A DNA stretch of 64,000 bases from Albitalea sp966211955 (GTDB lineage: Bacteria > Pseudomonadota > Gammaproteobacteria > Burkholderiales > Burkholderiaceae_C), in NCBI GenBank assembly GCA_966211955.1, contig CBIHOF010000008.1, positions 1 to 64,000 of the forward strand, in the 5' to 3' direction. The notes beneath the pieces were generated by a model, which saw only the letters and a program-made list of their open reading frames with translations, did no database searches and had not been told where the DNA came from. Shown piece after piece: positions 25,062 through 32,588 of this stretch. Each line of letters begins with the position of its first letter. Within the stretch, counting starts at the first letter, position 1. The position numbers and the translations under genes are program-made.

Positions 25062-27130
25062 GCTTGCTCCTCGAAGATTCGGATCACCCCGGGCATACCG
25101 GGCACGGTGTGTTGTCCTGAGCGAATGGCCCTGGCCCACTCGCCTCGTGCCTCGCTCACCTTGGCCGGATCGAACTGGAGCAGGGCAGCCTGTTGGTTGT
25201 GAAGCTCAAGGTCGTATATCCCCTCATTGAAGATGTCCGCGGGCAAGCCCAATTGCATGGCCAGCAGCTCAGCCTCGCGCATCGCGATCCCGGGCAATGA
25301 CTCCGGCAGCAACACGGCATGATCGGTGCACAGGAGGCATCGTTGCACGTCGCAGGCCTGTCCGGCGGTCGCCTTGAGATGCTTGGGAGGGTTGCGTGGA
25401 TCACGACACCCCACACCCTGCCTTGACTTCGGCAGTCTCCGCAACTCTTTCAGCTTCTCCTCTTGTTCGGCGGTCAGCGGACCGTGGCGCATCAGGTGAG
25501 CCAGGATCGTGAGGTCAATCCGCCCGCGATCCAATTCGTCTGTCAAGATTTCCATGAACTTCCGAGCTTCATTTGCGGCGTCTTGGTTCGCAAGGTTCGT
25601 ATTCACATACCGTTTTGAAGATCCGATCCCCTTGTGGTTGAGGCCCAGTTTGACCACGAGCAAATTGCCAAAAGACGAGCGGTACAAGTAGTCAGCGAAC
25701 CAGATCCTGAAGTCTCTGTATGAGACCGCTGGAATCGCCTCTTTGCCGTCCGCCTGATGCCTTTGATTCAGCTCAGCGAGAACCTCGTCGAGGTAGGTCA
25801 AACTTGAGATGCCTTTGGCGCTTTGGGCCTGATTGACACGGAAGTTCTCGTCCAAAGCATCGACCTTTCCATACCGATCCACGAAGAGCCACGGGCTCTT
25901 GATGGACTGCCGTAACCAAGCAAGCCGTTTGAACAACTTCTCGGTCTCTTTGGACTTGGGAGCCGCTTTGTGGCGCATGTCGTACTGGACCTGCAACTCG
26001 AGCAACTCTGCCCGAAGAAGTGCTCGCAACGACTCCACGCGAGCCAGATACGTTTTGATGAGGTGGCCTGGCAAGTCCAGCGACTTCCACTGACCGAAGG
26101 CGTATTGCTCTGCGCCTCCAGCACGTTCTTTCTGACCAATGAGCACCCAGCGACGATGCGGATCGTCAGCCGTGTCCTTGGGATGGTCGATCAGGAAGTT
26201 GCTAGTGACGTCCAGGCCCAGCATCACGGCGGCATTCCAGCCCGTGGTCGCCATGCACTGCGAGAACACCGCCAGCGCCTGCCGCTTGTTTGGAAAGACC
26301 GTGAGACGGACCTCGGCGACGAGTCCAACATGGCGTCTACACCAATCGCGATGCCCGTCATGACCAACGCCGTCCAGTTCGTCGCTGTTCGGCAAGCTTT
26401 TCCCGGTCCGGTTCTGGGCTGCTCGCATATGCCGCAGGGCACGCCATAGGGCAGCCACTTCCTGATCGACTGGCTCGCGTTCGGTCTGCTCCAGTTCACG
26501 GCAAACCTCCCAGTGTTGAAGCACACGGCGACACGCGTACTTGACAGCCATGCGAATGGCCTTGCGCTGCTCCTCGGGGGGGATGTGCTTTACCGCATCA
26601 TCTTCCTCTGGTGCTTGCCAGTACGTCTCCCTAGCGCCGAGGGCAATGCGTGTTGAGTCAACCAGTGCACGGAATGTTGAGAACGCTTTTCTACTCATTC
26701 CCGCTTGATGCGCTCGTGCTGCATGAAGCGGGGTCAGGTTCCGAGCATCGTCAACACGCTCAATGGGTTTGCCGGCGATCTTTGCGGAAGACTCAATCCC
26801 GTCCAGGATGGACCACCAGTTGCGCAAAGCAGTGATGTACTGCACCACCGTATTCGAAGCTGCCACCACCAGAGAGTCCTTGAGCGCCGGAACAAGCTGC
26901 GCAACCAGGCCTGGGCGACCCGTGAAGTGCTTTTCGGCTTTTCGACCTGTTAACGTTTCCGCCTTTCCAGCAGCGAACTCGCGAAGGTCGACTTTGGTGG
27001 GGTCCGTTGGGTGGCGCGTCCAGAAGACCAACGGGTCGTCCGACTCAGGTACCCGCAGGGGCTCCCGCGGAACCAGCGCCAAACCGGCGTGTTCCTTCAG
27101 ATGTTCCTTCTTTGTCTTGCGGATGCCCAC
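25058..27130 (-). CDS. Tyrosine recombinase 2, catalytically atypical, zinc-binding tail
   Basis: A 690-residue recombinase-like protein. The usual box I arginine position reads MATTGWNAAVMLGL, with no Arg. Box II reads YRDFRIWFADYL, keeping Arg but without the usual His. The last box reads LGLNHKGIGSSKRYVN, with a possible Tyr. A cysteine cluster near the C terminus (VGCRDPRNPP, ACDVQRCLLC) suggests a zinc site, shared with recombinase 3. It may be a structural or regulatory subunit rather than an active strand-cutter. GTG start at 27130 is two bases after the preceding stop, behind GGGAGGT. Confidence 0.8.
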   Translation of the reverse strand: MGIRKTKKEHLKEHAGLALVPREPLRVPESDDPLVFWTRHPTDPTKVDLREFAAGKAETLTGRKAEKHFTGRPGLVAQLVPALKDSLVVAASNTVVQYITALRNWWSILDGIESSAKIAGKPIERVDDARNLTPLHAARAHQAGMSRKAFSTFRALVDSTRIALGARETYWQAPEEDDAVKHIPPEEQRKAIRMAVKYACRRVLQHWEVCRELEQTEREPVDQEVAALWRALRHMRAAQNRTGKSLPNSDELDGVGHDGHRDWCRRHVGLVAEVRLTVFPNKRQALAVFSQCMATTGWNAAVMLGLDVTSNFLIDHPKDTADDPHRRWVLIGQKERAGGAEQYAFGQWKSLDLPGHLIKTYLARVESLRALLRAELLELQVQYDMRHKAAPKSKETEKLFKRLAWLRQSIKSPWLFVDRYGKVDALDENFRVNQAQSAKGISSLTYLDEVLAELNQRHQADGKEAIPAVSYRDFRIWFADYLYRSSFGNLLVVKLGLNHKGIGSSKRYVNTNLANQDAANEARKFMEILTDELDRGRIDLTILAHLMRHGPLTAEQEEKLKELRRLPKSRQGVGCRDPRNPPKHLKATAGQACDVQRCLLCTDHAVLLPESLPGIAMREAELLAMQLGLPADIFNEGIYDLELHNQQAALLQFDPAKVSEARGEWARAIRSGQHTVPGMPGVIRIFEEQA

Positions 27131-27132
27131 GC

Positions 27133-28545
27133 CTACCTCCCATCTGCTTCTTGCTCTCGGCCTTCGTCATCCAACATTTGGTTGTACCGATCCACCAGAT
27201 TGAGGTTGACGTTTAGCCGATCGGCAACCCACTGTAGGTACATCAGCGTAATGTTGATGGAGGCGTGTCTAAGCTGCGGTTGGATCGTTAGCTCGATGTA
27301 GCCCATCAGGTCGTTCTTGAGGAGAGCAAGATCCGATTGCGAAGGGTCAGACCCAGTGATTCGCGCGATCAAATCCTGCCTTTCCTCCAGGTGCTTCCAC
27401 AACTTGGTGCAGGCCCAGAAGTCGCGGCCGAGGTGCGGATGCCAACCCTTTGGACAATCGACTGCTGGTGAAGTCCAGAAGTCATAGATCTGCTGCCCTG
27501 AGTAGCGCTCCCCTGTCTCGGGGTGCAGGAAAAGGTGCACAGATCCTTTGCGAATCGCCGCGGCCTCCCGACCGTTTCTCGCCTTCTTCAAGAGTTTTCG
27601 AAGTGCGTGAGGCCGTACGTGCTCGCGGTAGTGATGAAGCTTCAACGCCAGGGGCATGGGAACGTGAATCGTTCCCTCTGGCCCAATCTTGTCGCCGTGG
27701 TCATCGCCGTGCTTGGGGCCCTTGGTGCCATAGCGCAGCGTGACGAGGACCGATTGATGTTCCAAAGGCCGGTTCTGGTTAACAACGGCCCAGTCATCCG
27801 GATCCTGGGGAAGCGTGTCCTCGCGCCAACAGGCCACCTCCTCGCGACGCACGGCCGTTTCTATGATCGTCTCTGCGATTAGGCCCTCTGTGGCACTGCG
27901 CTCTCGGATCCTGCCAAGCCAGGCACCAATGACACGTTCGTCAGGAAATCCGAGCCTGCGCTTCTCAACTCTGGCCTTGCCCTTGCGCGACTCAACCTTC
28001 TTTTCGCTTTTCGCACCAGAGCTACGTGCGCGGTTGACGGCGACGGTCCGCGTAACGGTAGGGACATGGAAGTCCTCACGCAGTCCCTTGGCCGTCGCCC
28101 ACTTCAATAGCATCACCGCGACATCAACCCGCGTGTTGACGGTATTGGCGCTTAGCCCCTCACCGCTGATAGACCACGTTCCGGCTCGCATGGCCCCTTG
28201 GTACGTCTGGATGAGGTCCCGGTATTCCATCTGCAGAGGATCTAGCCCACGCTGGTGGCAAAACTGTAGATAGTTGGCCAGCGAGTAGGCATAGGTTCTC
28301 ATTGACTCATCCGTGGGGAGTTGTGCCTCCTGTTCCCCCCCTCGTGTCTTCACGGACCACGTACCGGTCCCCAAGTCAATCAAGAACTGGTTGCCCAACC
28401 GGTGGTAGCGAGGTCGGTGGTCGAAGATAAACGGCAGATGACCAACGAGACCGTACCCTCGCGCTTCGAGGTACCCGGACGGCGCGTACGCCACCGTGAA
28501 GGGACGCACACCCTCATCGTCAGTATTGTCTTTTTCCACTTCCAT
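27133..28545 (-). CDS. Tyrosine recombinase 1
   Basis: A 470-residue recombinase. Box I is IETAVRREEVACW (Arg about 233). The second region is WHPHLGRDFWA (His about 369, Arg 374). The last box is QPQLRHASINITLMYLQWV (His 427, Tyr 436). An N-terminal SAM-like DNA-binding region spans about 70-165 (MRTYAYSLANYLQFC). It is the first gene of the six-gene operon and begins only about 60 bases from the island's right end, so its promoter must lie in the terminal repeat region or in the host gene. It is co-oriented with tsaD, so read-through from tsaD is possible. Confidence 0.9.
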   Translation of the reverse strand: MEVEKDNTDDEGVRPFTVAYAPSGYLEARGYGLVGHLPFIFDHRPRYHRLGNQFLIDLGTGTWSVKTRGGEQEAQLPTDESMRTYAYSLANYLQFCHQRGLDPLQMEYRDLIQTYQGAMRAGTWSISGEGLSANTVNTRVDVAVMLLKWATAKGLREDFHVPTVTRTVAVNRARSSGAKSEKKVESRKGKARVEKRRLGFPDERVIGAWLGRIRERSATEGLIAETIIETAVRREEVACWREDTLPQDPDDWAVVNQNRPLEHQSVLVTLRYGTKGPKHGDDHGDKIGPEGTIHVPMPLALKLHHYREHVRPHALRKLLKKARNGREAAAIRKGSVHLFLHPETGERYSGQQIYDFWTSPAVDCPKGWHPHLGRDFWACTKLWKHLEERQDLIARITGSDPSQSDLALLKNDLMGYIELTIQPQLRHASINITLMYLQWVADRLNVNLNLVDRYNQMLDDEGREQEADGR

Positions 28546-28573
28546 AGAAGTTTCATAATAGCAGGCCTTATTA

Positions 28574-28605
28574 CCGATCGAGTGTTGTCAGAGCGTCCGT
28601 GTATC
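28574..28605 (-). repeat. Right terminal inverted repeat of the island (imperfect)
   Basis: Counterpart of 55-85. Read from the right junction inward on the minus strand it holds ATAC-AC-GGA, then ACACTCGATCGG at 28585-28574. It abuts the truncated host gene at 28606. Confidence 0.5.
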
Positions 28606-28698
28606 GAACCAGAAGGCCAGCACGTCCTCGCGGCCCATGCCGGCGTTCGCCACTTCGCGAATCTTCGAGCCGGGCAGGTTCCTGATCACTGATCTCAT
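28588..28698 (-). pseudogene. Interrupted PLP aminotransferase, start piece
   Basis: The ATG at 28698, 10 bases after the tsaD stop, opens a frame reading LPGSKIREVANAGMGRED then VLAFWF. It then runs into island sequence and stops at 28588 after five foreign codons. The residues match the N terminus of the intact enzyme at 18283, and the next host codons are found at 54-1. The host gene was probably co-transcribed with tsaD. Confidence 0.9.
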
Positions 28699-28708
28699 CG
28701 ATGGCCCT

Positions 28709-29740
28709 TCATGCTGCCTGCAGCGACCATCGCGGCTGCACGTTGAAGCTGTAGTCCTTGTTGGTCTTGCCGATGCCGCGCTGCAGGCGCATGGCCGCGG
28801 CCAGCGCGATCATGGCGCCGTTGTCGGTGCACAGCGCGAGTTCGGGGTAGTGCACCCGCACCTGTCGCTTGGCGCATTCGGCATTCAACAACTCGCGCAG
28901 GCGCGCGTTCGCACCCACGCCACCGGCGACGACCAATCGCTTCAAACCGGTCTCTTTCAGGGCCGCAAGGGACTTGCGCACCAGCAGCTCGACGATCGCC
29001 TCCTGCGTCGCGGCCGCGAGGTTGGCCTTGTCCTGGTCGCAGACGTTGGACAACTTCATCAGCTGCGTGCGCACCGCCGTCTTCAGGCCTGCGAAGGAGA
29101 AATCGAGGTTGCCGCTGTGAAGGAGTGGCCGCGGCAGCGAGAAGGCCTGGGCGTCCCCGAAGTCTGCCAACCGAGCCAGCGCGGGGCCGCCGGGGTAGCC
29201 CAGCCCCATCAACTTGGCCGACTTGTCAAAGGCTTCACCGGCGGCGTCGTCGATGGTCTCGCCCAGCAACTCGTAATGGCCCACGTCATCCACGCGCATC
29301 AGCTGCGTATGCCCGCCCGAGACGAGCAACGCAACGAACGGAAACTCAGGCGGATCCTTGGACAGGAATGGCGAGAGCAGATGGCCTTCGAGATGGTGCA
29401 CGCCGAGCACCGGCTTGCCCAATGCCGCGGCCAGGGCGCACGCGACACCCGCGCCCACGAGCAGTGCCCCTGCCAAGCCGGGTCCCTGCGTGTAGGCGAC
29501 GATGTCGACTTCACCAAGGTCGGCGCCAGCGTCGGCCAGCACCTTCCGCGTGAGCGGCAGGACGCGGCGAATGTGGTCACGGGAGGCAAGCTCAGGCACC
29601 ACGCCGCCATAGGCCTGGTGCATGTCGATCTGGCTGTGCAGGGCGTGTGCCCGAAGTTCCGGAATGACTGCCTGATCGGTGGTTCGAACCAATGCCACGC
29701 CGGTTTCGTCGCAGGAAGACTCGACACCGAGGATGTTCAT
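28709..29740 (-). CDS. tsaD: tRNA N6-threonylcarbamoyladenosine transferase
   Basis: A 343-residue ASKHA-fold enzyme that transfers threonylcarbamoyl to A37 of ANN-decoding tRNAs, acting with TsaB and TsaE in the cytoplasm. It begins MNILGVESSCDETGVA. The metal motif HQAYGGVVPELASRDH (about 105-120) and VHHLEGHL are present, as is the late nucleotide-binding VAGGVGANARLRELL. Full length and apparently intact. It lies immediately beside the island insertion point, with the broken aminotransferase downstream. Confidence 0.97.
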   Translation of the reverse strand: MNILGVESSCDETGVALVRTTDQAVIPELRAHALHSQIDMHQAYGGVVPELASRDHIRRVLPLTRKVLADAGADLGEVDIVAYTQGPGLAGALLVGAGVACALAAALGKPVLGVHHLEGHLLSPFLSKDPPEFPFVALLVSGGHTQLMRVDDVGHYELLGETIDDAAGEAFDKSAKLMGLGYPGGPALARLADFGDAQAFSLPRPLLHSGNLDFSFAGLKTAVRTQLMKLSNVCDQDKANLAAATQEAIVELLVRKSLAALKETGLKRLVVAGGVGANARLRELLNAECAKRQVRVHYPELALCTDNGAMIALAAAMRLQRGIGKTNKDYSFNVQPRWSLQAA

Positions 29741-29930
29741 GCAGACAGTTTACGGGGCGCTCGAATTCACCCCGTTACACAACTGGAAACAGGTTTTGAC
29801 TAAGGGATTTCCCGCATTCGGTAAGAAATACCTTCTCGACTGGACAGTCAGCTACTACCCTGCACCTCCCACAAGAGCGTAGAACTGCCTCGAAGCAGCG
29901 CGCCAAATAACACTGAAAGTCGTTGGAGCG

Positions 29931-30218
29931 ATGAAAGAATATCGTCTAGCAGCTTGGCCGGAGCTCAGTCCGCCCTTCCATCGAACGGCGTATCGACGCA
30001 TGGCGAGCGACATGTCGCAGCGCTACATGACGGTCGTCCAGCTCGCCGATGTGAGTGGCCTGCGGCGCGCCGAAGTCCGCCATTTCGTCGACATGCTCGA
30101 GGCCAAGGGGATCGTGCTCGAGCGCGAATGCATGACGCCCGACGCCCAGTTTTGGTCACTTCGCCCCCTGGGCGGGTGGTTGCGACGCGCGATCTCGGCA
30201 AGCCAGACCGGTCGCTGA
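29931..30218 (+). CDS. Small winged-helix-like hypothetical protein
   Basis: A 95-residue protein with a GGAG ribosome site 3 bases before the ATG. The middle (MTVVQLADVSGLRRAEVRHFVDML then EAKGIVLERE) reads like a winged helix with a beta-hairpin wing, hence possible DNA binding. It looks typical of short Burkholderiales-specific proteins. Followed at once by a strong terminator, so it is a single-gene unit. Function unknown. Confidence 0.7.
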   Translation: MKEYRLAAWPELSPPFHRTAYRRMASDMSQRYMTVVQLADVSGLRRAEVRHFVDMLEAKGIVLERECMTPDAQFWSLRPLGGWLRRAISASQTGR

Positions 30219-30234
30219 ACCGGCCTCCTCTTGA

Positions 30235-30261
30235 AAGAGCCCGCCGCGAGCGGGCTTTTTT
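30235..30261 (+). terminator. Rho-independent terminator
   Basis: AGCCCGC, loop CGCGA, GCGGGCT followed by T-run; ends the 29931-30218 transcript. Confidence 0.9.
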
Positions 30262-30337
30262 GCGCCCGGCCGTTCCTTCAATGCATTCCGTCGTGCGATC
30301 GCCGCCGCATGGCGCGATAGTTGCAATCGGTCACCGC

Positions 30338-30970
30338 ATGAACCCGGCCACGGCCCTGCGCATTGTCATCGTCGCACCCGACAACCTGATCGCCGACCCG
30401 GCCGATCCGGATGCGGCCGTCGAGGCGGAGCGCTCCCGCAGCCTGCGCATCGGCATGCTGCAGAACGGCTACAACATCGTGGCGGTGCTCCCGGCCGACG
30501 TATTCCTGCCCGACCGCCTGGCGCAGATCAGCCCGGACATGATCATCGTGGACGCCGAGAGCGAGGCGCGCGACACGCTGGAGCACGTGGTCGTCGCCAC
30601 GCGTGACGCCCGGCGGCCGATCGTGCTCTTCACCAACGACGATGACACCACCCATGTGCGCGACGCGATCGCCGCCGGCGTCACCGCCTATGTGGTCGCC
30701 GGCCTCGCGCCAGAACGCGTAAAGCCAGTGCTGGAGGTCGCCATGGCCCGCTTCCAGCACGAGGAAGCGATGCGGCGCGAGCTGGCCGATGCACGCACTC
30801 AGTTGTCCGAACGCAAGGTCATCGACCGGGCCAAGGGCATCCTGATGCAGCGGCATTCGATGGATGAAGGCGAGGCCTACACGCGGCTGCGCAAGACGGC
30901 GATGGACAAGGGCATGAAGATCGCCGACGTGGCGCAGCGCATCATCGACGTGGTCGATTTGCTCGGCTAG
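30338..30970 (+). CDS. nasT: ANTAR response regulator, NasT-like
   Basis: A 210-residue RNA-binding antiterminator. A receiver-like domain (about 9-135, with IIVDAESEARD at the phosphoacceptor region) precedes a coiled linker and the ANTAR domain (about 150-208: KVIDRAKGILMQRHSMDEGEAY and onward). NasT proteins bind a two-hairpin leader RNA and allow transcription of nitrate-assimilation genes, usually held in check by the nitrate sensor NasS. Such a leader lies just downstream, before nrtA. No NasS gene is in the window; the NrtA protein here has an export signal and so is not NasS. I set the start at the ATG at 30338. A GCGCACAA/TTGTGCGC hairpin follows the stop. Confidence 0.9.
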   Translation: MNPATALRIVIVAPDNLIADPADPDAAVEAERSRSLRIGMLQNGYNIVAVLPADVFLPDRLAQISPDMIIVDAESEARDTLEHVVVATRDARRPIVLFTNDDDTTHVRDAIAAGVTAYVVAGLAPERVKPVLEVAMARFQHEEAMRRELADARTQLSERKVIDRAKGILMQRHSMDEGEAYTRLRKTAMDKGMKIADVAQRIIDVVDLLG

Positions 30971-31026
30971 CGCGCACAAGGCTTGTGCGCCGCACCAGAA
31001 CGGGGGTGCGTGGCTTCTTGTGTTTC

Positions 31027-31090
31027 ACCACAGAGGACACAGAGGAACGAGCGTGTCCTTCATGTGTGTGTTCTCTGTGTTCCCTGTGGT
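31027..31090. repeat. Long imperfect inverted repeat of the ACCACAGAGGACACAGAG type
   Basis: ACCACAGAGGACACAGAG at 31027-31044 faces CTCTGTGTTCCCTGTGGT at 31073-31090, forming a long hairpin. A related shorter form (ACCACAGAG with CTCCGTGGT) sits at 58353-58376. This looks like a dispersed intergenic repeat of this genome rather than a gene-specific site. Confidence 0.7.
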
Positions 31091-31123
31091 TGACACCCGC
31101 ATTTGAATAGACGCCGAGAACTC

Positions 31124-31139
31124 TGGCATGCGGCTTGCG
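31124..31139 (+). promoter_or_regulatory. Sigma-54 promoter of the nitrate importer operon
   Basis: TGGCATGCGGCTTGCG fits the RpoN consensus TGGCAYR-N4-TTGC with exact -24/-12 spacing. The start point would fall near 31150, directly at the first leader hairpin. This implies nitrogen control through NtrC. Confidence 0.75.
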
Positions 31140-31151
31140 TAACACCCTTCA

Positions 31152-31206
31152 GGAAGGTCAACGGCGATCTTCCACACCACATCGATGCGCACCAAGGTTG
31201 GCGCAT
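31152..31206 (+). promoter_or_regulatory. ANTAR-target two-hairpin leader upstream of nrtA
   Basis: Hairpin 1 (31152-31173) has stem GGAAGGTC/GATCTTCC and hexaloop AACGGC. Hairpin 2 (31185-31206) has outer stem ATGCG/CGCAT, inner CC/GG with a bulge, and hexaloop AAGGTT. Both loops have A at position 1 and G at position 4, the defining feature of RNAs bound by ANTAR antiterminators. A terminator follows. NasT, encoded just upstream, is the likely ligand. Confidence 0.8.
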
Positions 31207-31222
31207 GCATCGAAAGGACGAT

Positions 31223-31277
31223 GGCGTCCCCACCGAACTGGTCTAGGCCAGTGACGTGCGGACGCCTTTTTGCTTTT
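31223..31277 (+). terminator. Conditional terminator before nrtA
   Basis: GGCGTCC (31223-31229) pairs with GGACGCC (31260-31266), enclosing an ACTGG/CCAGT hairpin, then TTTTTGCTTTTT. It lies only about 20 bases before the nrtA start codon, so it must be bypassed for expression. Confidence 0.85.
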
Positions 31278-31295
31278 TGCACGAGACAAACCGCC

Positions 31296-32558
31296 ATGAA
31301 CACACCACGCATTGGAAAGATCGACATGAGCCGCCGTCAACTCATCAAGGCCGCTGCCGCCGCCGGCGCCACCGGCATGGTCCCGGGGCTGCAGAGCGCG
31401 GTGTACGCCGCGGGTTCCGACAAGCCCGAGAAGGAAGAAGTGCGCATCGGTTTCATTCCGCTGACCGACTGTGCATCGGTGGTGATGGCCTCGGTGCTGG
31501 GCTTCGACAAGAAGTACGGCGTGAAGATCATCCCGACCAAGGAAGCCTCCTGGGCCGGCGTGCGCGACAAGCTGGTCAACGGCGAGCTGGACATGGCCCA
31601 CGTGCTGTACGGCCTGATCTACGGCGTGCACCTGGGCGTGAGCGGCCCGAAGAAGGACATGGCCGCGCTCATGACGCTGAACAACAACGGCCAGGCGATC
31701 ACGCTGTCGAAGAAGCTCGCCGACAAGGGCGCGGTGGACGGCCCGAGCCTCGCCAAGCTGATGCAGACCGACAAGCGCGAATACACCTTCGCGCAGACCT
31801 TCCCGACCGGCACGCACGCGATGTGGCTGTATTACTGGCTCGCGACCTACGGCATCAACCCGATGAAGGACGCCAAGGTCATCACCGTGCCACCGCCGCA
31901 GATGGTGGCCAACATGCGCGTGGGCAACATGGACGGCTACTGCGTGGGCGAGCCCTGGGGGCACCGCGCGATCATGGACGGCATCGGCATCACGGGTGTC
32001 ACCACGCAAGACATCTGGCGCGATCACCCGGAGAAGGTGCTCGGCACCACTGGCGACTTCGTCAAGAAGTACCCCAACACCGCGCGCGCGGTGACGATGG
32101 CCATCCTCGAGGCCAGCCGCTGGATCGACGCGAGCCTGCAGAACAAGCTGAAGATGGCCGAAACCGTGGCCGACAAGAGTTACGTCAACACCGGTGTCGA
32201 TGCCATCAACCAGCGCATCCTTGGCCGCTACCAGAACGGCCTGGGCAAGACCTGGGACGACCCGAATCACATGAAGTTCTTCAACGACGGTGCGGTGAAC
32301 TTCCCCTACCTGTCGGACGGCATGTGGTTCCTGACGCAGCACAAGCGCTGGGGCTTGCTCAAGGACCATCCCGATTACCTGGCGGTGGCCAAGCAGATCA
32401 ACCAGATCGAGCTCTACAAGGAGGCCGCGGGCGCACTGAAGATCAACGTGCCCAAGGAGCCGATGCGCACCAGCAAGCTCGTCGACGGCGTGGTCTGGGA
32501 CGGCAAGGACCCGAAGAAGTACGCCGACAGCTTCGCGCTGAAAGTTTCGGCGGCTTGA
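31296..32558 (+). CDS. nrtA: Nitrate ABC transporter substrate-binding protein
   Basis: A 420-residue periplasmic binding protein of the NrtA/CmpA family. The twin-arginine signal is SRRQLIKAAAAAGATG (about residues 11-26). The mature part has the family's EVRIGFIPLTDCASVVMA start and TFPTGTHAMWLYYWLA and NMDGYCVGEPWGHRA motifs. I chose the ATG at 31296, just after the leader terminator. It delivers nitrate (possibly nitrite or cyanate) to NrtB. First gene of nrtABD. Confidence 0.93.
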   Translation: MNTPRIGKIDMSRRQLIKAAAAAGATGMVPGLQSAVYAAGSDKPEKEEVRIGFIPLTDCASVVMASVLGFDKKYGVKIIPTKEASWAGVRDKLVNGELDMAHVLYGLIYGVHLGVSGPKKDMAALMTLNNNGQAITLSKKLADKGAVDGPSLAKLMQTDKREYTFAQTFPTGTHAMWLYYWLATYGINPMKDAKVITVPPPQMVANMRVGNMDGYCVGEPWGHRAIMDGIGITGVTTQDIWRDHPEKVLGTTGDFVKKYPNTARAVTMAILEASRWIDASLQNKLKMAETVADKSYVNTGVDAINQRILGRYQNGLGKTWDDPNHMKFFNDGAVNFPYLSDGMWFLTQHKRWGLLKDHPDYLAVAKQINQIELYKEAAGALKINVPKEPMRTSKLVDGVVWDGKDPKKYADSFALKVSAA

Positions 32559-32588
32559 CGACCTGACACCCACCTCCAGGAGCCACCC

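Larger units (their letters stand above)
55..28605. mobile_element. Tyrosine-recombinase genomic island inserted in an aminotransferase gene
   Basis: The element is bounded by the two halves of one split gene (28606-28698 and 1-54, minus strand). Rejoining them gives TTCTGGTTC then GGCGAGAGC, encoding FWFGES, exactly as in the intact homologue carried inside the element. A CG dinucleotide is present at both junctions, so the exact crossover is uncertain by a base or two. Contents are a six-gene recombinase/helicase operon at the right end, a spare copy of the target gene, a type I restriction-modification operon, a PHP/SMC-like ATPase, a resolvase, and several unknown genes. The DNA is visibly less GC-rich than the flanking core, most clearly near the left end. 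I cannot tell whether it belongs to a named family such as Tn554-like elements, recombinase-in-trio elements or Gamma-Mobile-Trio islands; the six-gene operon and protein sizes differ from what I know of those. Confidence 0.88.
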
